From the IMG/VR virus record IMGVR_UViG_3300020034_000074, positions 1 to 20,948 of that record: a DNA stretch of 20,948 nt, one strand, 5' to 3'. The DNA comes from a virus. Below, piece by piece: positions 15,345 to 20,948 of the stretch (its first letter is position 1; each line of letters opens with the position of its first letter). Below the pieces are notes generated by a model. The model saw nothing but the letters and a program-made list of their open reading frames with translations. It was not told the origin of the DNA and ran no database searches. Position numbers and translations under genes: made by a program.

Positions 15345-15641
15345 ATGAACTTCGCTCACTTGCGATTTGCCGATGACGTGTTCGCCGTCGTGCAAGCGCT
15401 GCAGGCGGTGCGGCCGATTGCGGCGAAGGATGCGCGCGAGGTGTTCGACGGCGCACCCGAAGGCTGGTTCGTTGTGGTGATGCAGATTGATCAGCCGCTC
15501 GACATCATCCGCATCGTCAACAAGGTGACGCGCGCCGGCCCGTTCGATGACGGTCTACTGAGTGCGCAAGTCGAGCCCGAGGGCGATCACTACGTCGCCA
15601 CGTTTCCCAATCTGCGCGGCCATCGGCAGACGGTGCACTAG
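15345..15641 (+). CDS. Unknown 98-residue protein, plus-strand moron
   Basis: A plus-strand gene inside a minus-strand morphogenesis operon. The start MNFAHLRFADDVFAVVQAL is chosen by an AAAGGAG ribosome-binding site at 15331-15337. A longer in-frame extension would run back over the protease-upstream gene and lacks such a site. The protein is mixed alpha/beta with a hydrophobic strand pair (GWFVVVMQIDQPLDIIRIV) and acidic turns. It shows no membrane segment or catalytic motif that I recognise. It converges with the small membrane-protein gene and shares the palindromic CTAG that supplies both stop codons. Its independent regulation is suggested by the upstream 14-bp element. Function unknown; it could be a lysogenic-conversion or anti-defence factor, but this is only context. 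Confidence 0.68.
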   Translation: MNFAHLRFADDVFAVVQALQAVRPIAAKDAREVFDGAPEGWFVVVMQIDQPLDIIRIVNKVTRAGPFDDGLLSAQVEPEGDHYVATFPNLRGHRQTVH

Positions 15642-15838
15642 TCGTCGAATTGCAGCAGCGCGGCGATCACGAAGCAGAGCGCGGCGGCCCACAGCAGCCA
15701 GCCCAAGATGCAGCCGAGCTTGATGTCGGATTGCAGCGGTCGACGCGGCGGCGTGCGCTCGACCCGCACAAAGCAGAACGTGAGCGCGGCGAAGCCCAAG
15801 ACGCCGAACGCGATAGCGGCCTTGGTCGCTGCACTCAT
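15638..15838 (-). CDS. Small two-helix membrane protein (66 residues)
   Basis: A short protein starting MSAATKAAIAFGVLGFAAL, with GAGG 9 bases before the ATG, 16 bases after the terminase stop. There are two hydrophobic helices: about 5-24 (TKAAIAFGVLGFAALTFCFV) and about 42-62 (CILGWLLWAAALCFVIAALL), joined by a basic loop containing RVERTPPRRPLQSD. The size and topology fit a class-II-type holin, a superinfection-exclusion protein or another small phage membrane protein. No endolysin gene is visible nearby, so holin function is not supported by context. Its stop and that of the convergent gene share CTAG. Confidence 0.62.
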   Translation of the reverse strand: MSAATKAAIAFGVLGFAALTFCFVRVERTPPRRPLQSDIKLGCILGWLLWAAALCFVIAALLQFDD

Positions 15839-15854
15839 GGTCGTCGCCTCGTGA

Positions 15855-17585
15855 CTAGATGATGTGCAAGCTCGGCTGCGCGGCGTTGTCGAGGTAGCGC
15901 CCTATCGCCATGATCAGCGCGCACATGCCATCGATGCGCCCGGTCGACTGCGCCTTGTGTGGCATTTCGTTGAGATTTTTGTCGCGCTGCACTTTCAAAT
16001 TCGACGCCATCACCCGCAGCACCGGATTATCGCCGTGGTCGAGGCGACGCCCTGCCAGCAGCGCGCCCAACTCCTTCGTCGGCTCGCTGTACGACCTCGA
16101 GCCCTGAATAAACTCCGCCATGTTGACGCCGTGGCTCTGACACTCGACGGACATCTGGGTCGCGTTCCACGGGTCGAACCCGATCGATCGGATGTTGAGG
16201 CGCTTGGCGTCGGCCAGGACGGCGTCGCGGATCACGCCGTGATCGATGACGTTGCCGGGCGTGCTTTCGATCCAGCCCTCGTCGACCCACTGGCGATACG
16301 GCATGCGGTCGCGGTCGGCGCGCTCCTCGATGGTGTCGCTCGGCATCCAGAAACGACAGGCGATGTGGTGGATGCCGGCCGCGTCGGCGGCGTAGAGCTT
16401 CACATAAGCCGAAATGTCGATCTTGCTGCTGATGTCGAGGCCGCCCCACACGTCGCAGCGGTCGAGCTTGTCAGGATCGAACGGGCCGCGGCTGTTTTCC
16501 GCCCACTGATCCATGTCGATTGCGCGCTCGGTCATCGGCGAGCGCACGTTCAGCCGCAGTCGCTTGAACGCCGCCAGCGCACCGGGCGAGCGTGACGCCT
16601 TGGCGGCCTGCCGTTCGAGGTCGTCGAGCTTCACCGATATGCCGATGTTGGGATTGGCTTTCGCCCACGCGATGGGATCGTCCCACTTGTCGTCCTTGTC
16701 GATGGTGGCGATGAACGCAAAGCAGGCGTCATCGATCACCGTGCCTTCCAGCACCTTCACGGCGTAGTCGTTCTCCTGGCTGTAGACGCTCTCCGGGTCG
16801 TCATCGCCCGCCGTCGTGATGATCCACAGCAGCGGTTGCCGGCGAGCGCCGAGCGCAGTGTCGAGCACGTCGAGCAGCGCGCGCGTCCGATGGCGGTGCA
16901 ATTCGTCGATCAGCACGCAATGGGGATTGAGACCGTCGAGCGTGCGACTGTCCGACGACAGCGGCTCGAATTTCGATGACGTATGCTCGACGTTGAGGTT
17001 GAGCTTGAACCGGGCCACGGCGTTGCGCAGCGTCGGCGACGCCGCCACCATGCGCTTCGCCTCGTCGAAAATAATCCGCGCCTGTTCGCGCTTCGTGGCC
17101 GCCGCGTAGACTTCGCCGCCGGGCTCGCCGTCACACACCAGCATGTCGAGCCCGACGCCCGCCAGCTTGGTCGACTTGCCATTTTTGCGCGGCACTTCCT
17201 CGTAGACCCAGCGGAAGCGTCGCGTGCCATCGGCGCGCTTCCAGCCGAACACGCTGCCGATTGAAAACTTTTGCCAGCCCGACAGGTGCACCGGCTTGCC
17301 GCCCCACTCGCCTTTCGAGTGGCGCAGGAAGCGCGGATAGAACCCGATGCGATGTTGAGCCGCTCGACGATCCCACTTCAAGCCGCGCGCGGGCCCCTCG
17401 ATCAGGTCGCGCAAGTGTCGCTCACAAGCGAGCTTGATATAGCGACACGCGACGATCTCTCCCGAGACAACCGCACGCGCCCAAGCTGTCACTTCGTCTT
17501 GTCCCGCGCGCTCTGCTGCGCTCGGTTTTGCGCTCCCGTAAGCCGGCGTGCGTTTTAAGTGCGACACTTTGCGGCGTGGTTTCAT
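15855..17585 (-). CDS. terL: Terminase large subunit, HK97 type (Terminase_1)
   Basis: A 576-residue packaging motor with ATPase and nuclease domains. The ATPase region has a divergent Walker A, EEVPRKNGKSTK at residues 129-140, and a Walker B CVLIDELH at 223-230 with the acidic pair; ITTAGDDD (256-263) fits the coupling motif. The C-terminal RNase-H-like nuclease has Asp384 in GGLDISSKIDI and Asp471 in GFDPWNATQ, as expected for metal ligands. The N-terminus (WARAVVSGEIVACRYIKLACERHLRDL) matches the usual start of this family. No clear ribosome-binding site precedes the ATG; a start a few residues later is possible. It lies downstream of the small subunit but is separated from it by a plus-strand histone-like gene. 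Confidence 0.95.
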   Translation of the reverse strand: MKPRRKVSHLKRTPAYGSAKPSAAERAGQDEVTAWARAVVSGEIVACRYIKLACERHLRDLIEGPARGLKWDRRAAQHRIGFYPRFLRHSKGEWGGKPVHLSGWQKFSIGSVFGWKRADGTRRFRWVYEEVPRKNGKSTKLAGVGLDMLVCDGEPGGEVYAAATKREQARIIFDEAKRMVAASPTLRNAVARFKLNLNVEHTSSKFEPLSSDSRTLDGLNPHCVLIDELHRHRTRALLDVLDTALGARRQPLLWIITTAGDDDPESVYSQENDYAVKVLEGTVIDDACFAFIATIDKDDKWDDPIAWAKANPNIGISVKLDDLERQAAKASRSPGALAAFKRLRLNVRSPMTERAIDMDQWAENSRGPFDPDKLDRCDVWGGLDISSKIDISAYVKLYAADAAGIHHIACRFWMPSDTIEERADRDRMPYRQWVDEGWIESTPGNVIDHGVIRDAVLADAKRLNIRSIGFDPWNATQMSVECQSHGVNMAEFIQGSRSYSEPTKELGALLAGRRLDHGDNPVLRVMASNLKVQRDKNLNEMPHKAQSTGRIDGMCALIMAIGRYLDNAAQPSLHII

Positions 17586-17599
17586 GGGATGGGTGCCGA

Positions 17600-17611
17600 C
17601 GGCTTAAGCCG
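17600..17611. repeat. 12-bp perfect palindrome CGGCTTAAGCCG
   Basis: Lies 15 bases upstream of the large-terminase start and 66 bases upstream of the histone-like start, in a short divergent intergenic region. It could be an operator for either gene. No other copy was noticed. Confidence 0.35.
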
Positions 17612-17634
17612 CCTCTCCTAGATTGAGTGCTCGT

Positions 17635-17648
17635 CAACGCGCTGTTGC
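17635..17648 (+). promoter_or_regulatory. 14-bp shared element, copy 2, within an inverted repeat
   Basis: CAACGCGCTGTTGC, matching copy 3 at 12 of 14 positions. It lies inside a wider inverted repeat: TCAACGC (17634-17640) and GCGTTGA (17647-17653) separated by 6 bases. The start at 17677 is 28 bases downstream. An operator or 5' leader hairpin role is equally possible. Confidence 0.4.
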
Positions 17649-17676
17649 GTTGATTAACACCCAAGAGGAACTACAA

Positions 17677-18042
17677 ATGGCTACGAAGACTGACACGACG
17701 AAGACCGCTCCCGTTGCCCCCGTTGCTGCTGCCCCCAAGGCCGCAGTGAAGAAAGCCGCCAAGAAAGTCGCGACGAAGAAGGCCGCAGCAAAGCGCGCAC
17801 CCCGCGCGAAGCCCGATCCGAAAGTCGTGGCCGAAGCTGTCGCGCTGCTCAAGACGAAGAAGGGCGCGACTTACGCCGAGATCGCTGCAGCGCTCAAGCT
17901 CAAGTCTAAGGGTGACAAGCCGCATCAGTCACCCGCAGCGCAAGTCCGCGCGCTTGTGCGTGATCGGGTGCGCATCGCGCACGAGATCACAGACGGCGAC
18001 TATGATGCCGAGCGCGGCGGTCAAGTCTATCTGATCAAGTAA
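17677..18042 (+). CDS. Histone H1-like Lys/Ala-rich DNA-binding protein, plus-strand moron
   Basis: A 121-residue protein with start MATKTDTTKTAPVAPV chosen by the GAGG sequence at 17665-17668. Residues 1-47 form a disordered Lys/Ala/Pro tail with repeated AAKK/KKAA blocks (AVKKAAKKVATKKAAAKR), as in bacterial H1-like proteins. Residues 48-121 look like a compact winged-helix/HTH-type domain (VVAEAVALLKTKKGATYAEIAAALKL then AQVRALVRDRVRIAHEI) ending with a strand-like GGQVYLIK. The gene sits between the two terminase subunits on the opposite strand and ends at its own terminator, so it is an independent transcription unit. Its likely role is binding host or phage DNA, perhaps as a nucleoid-type silencer, packaging helper or transcription modulator. 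The fold and role are inferred. Confidence 0.78.
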   Translation: MATKTDTTKTAPVAPVAAAPKAAVKKAAKKVATKKAAAKRAPRAKPDPKVVAEAVALLKTKKGATYAEIAAALKLKSKGDKPHQSPAAQVRALVRDRVRIAHEITDGDYDAERGGQVYLIK

Positions 18043-18063
18043 GCAATCCCCCCGACTGCAAAG

Positions 18064-18088
18064 CCCCCGCTCAACGGGGGTTTTTTTT
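18064..18088 (+). terminator. Intrinsic terminator of the histone-like gene
   Basis: Perfect 6-bp stem CCCCCG / CGGGGG with loop CTCAA, followed by eight T residues on the plus strand. It lies 21 bases after the stop at 18042. On the minus strand the hairpin is followed by only CTTTG, so transcription from small to large terminase should not be stopped by it. Confidence 0.88.
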
Positions 18089-18141
18089 GGGCTGCGTCGC
18101 GCGCGTCACGCTCTGCCCCCTATTCCCTAGCTCGGGATATA

Positions 18142-18639
18142 TCAGTTGAGCTTGTCGGGCTTCTCGTCGAGATAGGCCGCGAGATCGCCCGAGATCAGCG
18201 AGCCCCGAGGCCCGATGTCCCCGTGCGGGGCTGCTGCCCCCAGATGCGCGCGCGCTGCTGGCGAGAACCCGATCTCGCCGCACGTGCGCAAGATGATCTG
18301 CGCTTGCGCGTTCATCACTCGCATATAGGGGTTGATCCCGACGCTGCCGTCCGAGCGCTGCACGACTTGCCCCAAGCGGGCGACTTCGCGCGCTGCCCTG
18401 CGGTGCTCGACGTTCGCCAGACACCACACGATCATCACATCGCGATCAGTCCCCGATAGCAGCCCCATCGGCGCATGGTCGACCGCGTAGCGCCACGCCG
18501 CGCGTTGCTCGTCATCGAAATCATCCGGGCAGGCCCAGAGATCGCCGACGCCGGGCGGCTCGTCGGGGATCGGCCGATGTGCCGGATTGCCGCGCAACTT
18601 CACAAGCGCTGCTGGTGTATTCGGTTTGGTTCGTGCCAT
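18142..18639 (-). CDS. terS: Terminase small subunit, P27 family
   Basis: A 165-residue DNA-recognition subunit that selects the packaging site and loads the large subunit. The start MARTKPNTPAALVKLRGNPAHRPIPDEP is the classic P27/Terminase_4 beginning, in which 'kLrGNPgkRplp..EP' is conserved. It continues with DFDDEQRAAWRYAVDH (helix), GLLSGTDRDVMIVWCLA and a helical region ending FSPAARAHLG, the usual C-terminal block before a variable tail. It is preceded by a GAGGGGG-type ribosome-binding site. The opposite-strand element at 18655 lies 15 bases before its ATG, so it may be divergently regulated with the ASCH gene. It would normally be adjacent to the large subunit, but the histone-like gene separates them. 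Confidence 0.93.
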   Translation of the reverse strand: MARTKPNTPAALVKLRGNPAHRPIPDEPPGVGDLWACPDDFDDEQRAAWRYAVDHAPMGLLSGTDRDVMIVWCLANVEHRRAAREVARLGQVVQRSDGSVGINPYMRVMNAQAQIILRTCGEIGFSPAARAHLGAAAPHGDIGPRGSLISGDLAAYLDEKPDKLN

Positions 18640-18654
18640 TGTCCCGCCCCCTCA

Positions 18655-18668
18655 CAACGTGGTGTTGC
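18655..18668 (+). promoter_or_regulatory. 14-bp shared element, copy 3
   Basis: CAACGTGGTGTTGC, ending only 5 bases before the start at 18674 and 15 bases from the divergent small-terminase start. It is followed by CAACG, so the CAACG motif is repeated either side of a GTTGCCAAC dyad. The position overlaps where a ribosome-binding site would be, which would suit a leaderless transcript or an operator over initiation. Confidence 0.4.
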
Positions 18669-18673
18669 CAACG

Positions 18674-18985
18674 ATGGACAAGACGCCCCCTCTTTTCGTG
18701 CCACTCCGTGCAGAATATTTCCGCGCCTTCGCAGAGGGCAGCAAGACCGTCGAGTGGCGCAAATTCGGCCCGCGCTTCAACGATAAGACGCTCTATCGCG
18801 GCCGCTCCATCACGCTGTCCAACGGCTACTCGGGCGCTCGCCTCTATGGTCGCATCACGGCGCTTGAGCTTAAGCCGGCCGAGGCGGTGCCCCATGCCGG
18901 GACGATTTACAAGCCGAAGGACTTGTTGGTCGGCATTCACGTCAAGTTGATCTCGCTCAAGCCGCAGCCTCCGCAGCGCTCGTGA
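18674..18985 (+). CDS. ASCH/PUA-like domain protein, plus-strand moron
   Basis: A 103-residue protein starting MDKTPPLFVPLRAEYFRAF. The 'PLFVPLRAEYFRAFAEGSKTVEWRKFG' opening with a KTVEWR motif at 24-29 and the 'RSITLSNGYSGARLYGRI' strand pair match ASCH/PUA-like domains, which bind RNA or nucleotides and are common in phage and prophage accessory regions. The shorter start is chosen because it matches the family; a longer in-frame extension lies over the small-terminase gene. No ribosome-binding site is seen. Its 3' end overlaps the convergent ABC-GNAT gene by 29 bases. ASCH proteins may sense modified nucleobases or RNA; the specific role here is unknown. Confidence 0.78.
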   Translation: MDKTPPLFVPLRAEYFRAFAEGSKTVEWRKFGPRFNDKTLYRGRSITLSNGYSGARLYGRITALELKPAEAVPHAGTIYKPKDLLVGIHVKLISLKPQPPQRS

Positions 18986-20084
18986 GCCCGGCCGCCGCCG
19001 CCTCGTCTTTCGTCGAGGCTTCGCCGCAGTAGGAAAACACCGCGTTGGGCCGGCCGCCCATCGTGCCGCCCTGGCCGAGCGCCGAGCGCGACACGTTGCC
19101 CTTGAGGCCCGGCTTGCTTTCGAGCTTCCACACTGTCGAGTGATCGAAGGATCGGATCAGCGCCGGGTGCGCCGGGTATGTGCGCAATTCGAGCCCGGCC
19201 GCGCGATAGAGCCCGCCCAGCTTGTCGACCAGCGCGAGCGCGAGGCCAAGTCCCTGCCAATCGGGCAGCGTGACGAGGCGAGACACGCCCTTGATGTCGT
19301 GTCGCGCTCGGTGCGGCCGATGCAGCACGCCAGCGAACGCGGTCGGGCGCCCCTCGACGAACAAGCACCAGCAGGCCGCCGAGCGGTGGAGCTCGCGCGT
19401 CAGATAGTGAAACGGAGCGAATAGGTCCCACGTGCGGATGCCGACGCGCCGTAACTCGACCGCCACGGCTGGTCGTCGTTGAACCGACCTCCATTGGAAA
19501 GTCATCGTCGCCGGCTCAAGCACCCAATCGGGCTGCAGCCATTCGACGATGTCGTAGTGGCACGACGCCGCCACGAATTGCTTGCCGTTGCGCCGCACGG
19601 CTTTCTGGACGGCGTGCGCGCCGATCTGCGCGACTTGCCTGTCCACGACGCTGGTGAACTCGTCGACGACAATCGTGCCTTCGATCTCGAGGATGCGCCG
19701 CGCAAGGTCGACGCGGAACTGTTCGCCATTCGACAGCACGGCGTGCGGCCTGAGCCACGCCGGGATCGTGTTGAAGCCCACGGCCTGACATGCGGCGGCG
19801 ATCTCCCTCATGGCGAGCGTGTTGTCGAAGTCGTCGACCACGCTCGGCTTGCCCCAGATCAGCGACGGCATTGCGCCGAATATGCTGCGCAGGATCGTCG
19901 ACTTGCCCGAGCCCGATGGCCCGACGATCAGGCCGACCGACCAATCACGCTCGTCTATCGGCAACTCGCCCTTCCATGTGAGCCGCACCGCTTCGGCGGA
20001 CGGCACATCGAACATCGCCTCAAGCTGGCGAGCGCGCGCCGACTGCGAAAGTTGGCTTTCGACCGCGAGATCGATGCTCGGCAT
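18957..20084 (-). CDS. ABC-type ATPase fused to GNAT-like acetyltransferase domain
   Basis: A 375-residue fusion. The N-terminal half is a stand-alone ABC ATPase: Walker A GPSGSGKST at 55-63, signature-like LSNGEQFRVDLAR at 117-129, Walker B TIVVDEF at 137-143 followed by a D-loop region (TSVVDR), and an H-loop His at 176 (ASCHYDI). It has no membrane segments, so it is not a transporter. The C-terminal half (about 205-375) has a GNAT-like arrangement with ACWCLFVEGRPTAFAG and an acetyl-CoA-loop-like region WQGLGLALALVDKLGGL near 276-292. This matches proteins annotated as ABC-type ATPase fused to a predicted acetyltransferase. The gene starts one base after the stop of the Acb2-like gene and lies downstream of the ParB-like gene. 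A role in DNA/base modification, as in Mom-like systems with a GNAT fold, is a reasonable inference but unproven. Confidence 0.82.
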   Translation of the reverse strand: MPSIDLAVESQLSQSARARQLEAMFDVPSAEAVRLTWKGELPIDERDWSVGLIVGPSGSGKSTILRSIFGAMPSLIWGKPSVVDDFDNTLAMREIAAACQAVGFNTIPAWLRPHAVLSNGEQFRVDLARRILEIEGTIVVDEFTSVVDRQVAQIGAHAVQKAVRRNGKQFVAASCHYDIVEWLQPDWVLEPATMTFQWRSVQRRPAVAVELRRVGIRTWDLFAPFHYLTRELHRSAACWCLFVEGRPTAFAGVLHRPHRARHDIKGVSRLVTLPDWQGLGLALALVDKLGGLYRAAGLELRTYPAHPALIRSFDHSTVWKLESKPGLKGNVSRSALGQGGTMGGRPNAVFSYCGEASTKDEAAAAGLTSAAEAAA

Positions 20085-20085
20085 T

Positions 20086-20283
20086 TCAGTCGCCTTTCCA
20101 GATCAGCGCACGAACGGCGCAGTCCTTGGCCTCCAAGAGCTTGCGCAACGCCACGGTGCGCTCGGGATTGCGCGGCAGCGTGTCGACGATGATTGTCGCC
20201 AGCGCGTGGAACTGGATCGACACGTCCTGCAGCTTGGGCGGCAGGTGCGCGTATTCAAAGAACTGCAGCATGGGATCGCTCAT
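20086..20283 (-). CDS. Acb2/Tad1-like small protein (putative cyclic-nucleotide sponge)
   Basis: A 65-residue protein preceded by GGAGAG at good spacing. It has a short start (MLQFFEYAHLPPKLQDVS), a helix (FHALATIIVDTLP) and a terminal helix with PERTVALRKLLEAKDCAVRAL. This pattern, a short loop then two helices with an 'R..AL.KL.EA...A..A' motif, is the Acb2/Tad1 hairpin family. Characterised Acb2/Tad1 members bind cyclic di- or tri-nucleotides or gcADPR-type signals and thereby block CBASS or Thoeris defence. The gene is sandwiched between ParB-like and ABC-GNAT genes. The family call is by motif; ligand specificity and activity are inference. The normal conserved ligand residues cannot be verified without an alignment. 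Confidence 0.7.
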   Translation of the reverse strand: MSDPMLQFFEYAHLPPKLQDVSIQFHALATIIVDTLPRNPERTVALRKLLEAKDCAVRALIWKGD

Positions 20284-20296
20284 CGTCCGCTCTCCA

Positions 20297-20908
20297 TCAC
20301 GAGATCAATGCTCGACATCGCAGTCCATCCCGTTCGAGACGTTCAAGCACCTCGCGTTGATGTTGCTCCGACGTGCACGTGATCAGCACCGAATAGCCGA
20401 GACCATCGCCCAACTGCATCGAACTGTCGCCGGCCGACGTGGCTCTGCGCAGCGCCTGCTCGACCGATTTCTTTTCGAAGCCAATCGACTTGAGATCAAC
20501 GCCCAGCTTCTGCAGCGAGCCGATTTCCAGCGCCAGCAGGTTCTTATCCCACGCGCTCAAGTCGTGCAGCCGATTGTCGGCGATCAGGAAGCCACGCTTG
20601 TCCTCGTCCGACCAGTTGACCGTCACAGCCACGGGCACCTGGCCCATGCCGACCTTGAGCGCCGCTTGCACCGCGCCGTGCCCGGCGATGATCGTGTCGT
20701 CCTCATCGATCAGCACCGGCTTGGCGAAGCCGAACTGTTCCAGCGACGCCGCCAGCATGTCGATTTGGCGCGCGGTGTGCCGCCGGGAATTTTTTGGATG
20801 GGCTTTCAACACCGCCGGGTCGCGCATTTCCCCGGTGCGCACCCACGGCTCGTCGCCGTGCTCGGGCAGCGCGGGCTTGGCGGCAACGCGGCGCGGCTTC
20901 GAAGTCAT
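20297..20908 (-). CDS. ParB/Srx-like nuclease-fold protein
   Basis: A 203-residue protein starting MTSKPRRVAAKPALPEHG, preceded by GGAG about 10 bases upstream. The ParB/Srx core spans about 25-125: LKAHPKNSRRHTARQIDMLAASLEQFGFAKPVLID, the diagnostic IIAGHGAVQAALKVG (73-87) and FLIADNRLHDLSAWD (107-121). A C-terminal segment (GYSVLITCTSEQHQREVLERLERDGLRCRALIS) is shared by phage ParB-like proteins of this type. Phage members of this fold have been linked to nuclease, CTPase or DNA-modification-associated roles; they are not plasmid-partition proteins, and no ParA gene or parS site is visible here. It is the first gene of a tight cassette (13 bases before the next gene). No gene is visible in the 40 bases upstream. 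Confidence 0.85.
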   Translation of the reverse strand: MTSKPRRVAAKPALPEHGDEPWVRTGEMRDPAVLKAHPKNSRRHTARQIDMLAASLEQFGFAKPVLIDEDDTIIAGHGAVQAALKVGMGQVPVAVTVNWSDEDKRGFLIADNRLHDLSAWDKNLLALEIGSLQKLGVDLKSIGFEKKSVEQALRRATSAGDSSMQLGDGLGYSVLITCTSEQHQREVLERLERDGLRCRALIS

Positions 20909-20948
20909 CGGGCGATTTCTCCGAAAAACGCGATGGAAAAAGCGGCGC

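Noticed and set aside
15282-15395. N-terminal extension of the small basic protein upstream of 15281
   Set aside because: It would overlap the plus-strand gene at 15345 and its ribosome-binding site; the start at 15281 has GGGGAAA before it.
18110-18142. Terminator after the small terminase gene on the minus strand
   Set aside because: Only a 4-bp inverted repeat (TCCC/GGGA) and no T-tract are present.
18587-18673. Longer start of the ASCH protein
   Set aside because: The extra 29 residues overlap the small-terminase gene and do not match the family's usual start.
1-20948. CRISPR arrays, tRNA genes, insertion sequences, attachment sites
   Set aside because: No regularly spaced direct repeats, no cloverleaf-like sequence with a TTCGA-type arm, no transposase or integrase reading frame was found by eye.

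Overview
The window is a GC-rich stretch of a siphovirus-type (lambda/HK97-like) phage or prophage. It carries packaging, head and tail morphogenesis genes and almost nothing else. The main operon runs on the minus strand, so it reads from right to left: accessory genes, terminase, head, connector, tail tube, tape measure, tail tip. Base composition and codon choice would fit a GC-rich proteobacterial host, probably an alphaproteobacterium, but no host gene, integrase, attachment site or tRNA is present. The host and the lysogenic or lytic state therefore cannot be settled here.

Right end (18.6-20.9 kb): a compact minus-strand cassette encodes a ParB/Srx-fold protein, a 65-residue protein resembling the Acb2/Tad1 cyclic-nucleotide sponges that block CBASS/Thoeris-type immunity, and an ABC ATPase fused to a GNAT-like acetyltransferase. 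The last two are only 1 nt apart. This looks like a counter-defence and/or DNA-modification module. A plus-strand ASCH-domain gene converges on it.

Packaging and head (11.4-18.6 kb): P27-type small terminase, HK97-type large terminase, a small two-helix membrane protein, a 56-residue basic protein, HK97 prohead protease, HK97-fold major capsid protein, a 59-residue protein and the portal. The portal lies downstream of the capsid gene, whereas the usual order is portal-protease-capsid. A strong minus-strand terminator-like hairpin sits between capsid and portal. Three plus-strand genes (15345, 17677 and 18674) interrupt the minus-strand block. They encode an unknown 98-residue protein, a histone-H1-like Lys/Ala-rich protein with its own terminator, and the ASCH protein. 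A shared 14-bp element, CAACGYGSTGTTRC, lies just upstream of all three. They look like independently expressed 'moron' genes.

Connector and tail (1-11.4 kb): a 206-residue protein with two aromatic-rich carbohydrate-binding-like repeats, gp6-like connector, head-tail joining protein, tail-terminator-like protein, HK97 gp10-like protein, tail tube, G/GT tail assembly chaperones joined by a probable -1 frameshift, tape measure, then lambda-like M, L, K, I and J (J runs off the left edge). Nearly all neighbours overlap by ATGA or are separated by a few bases, so translation is strongly coupled. No gene-free stretch longer than about 100 bases exists. Lysis, replication and lysogeny genes are outside the window.
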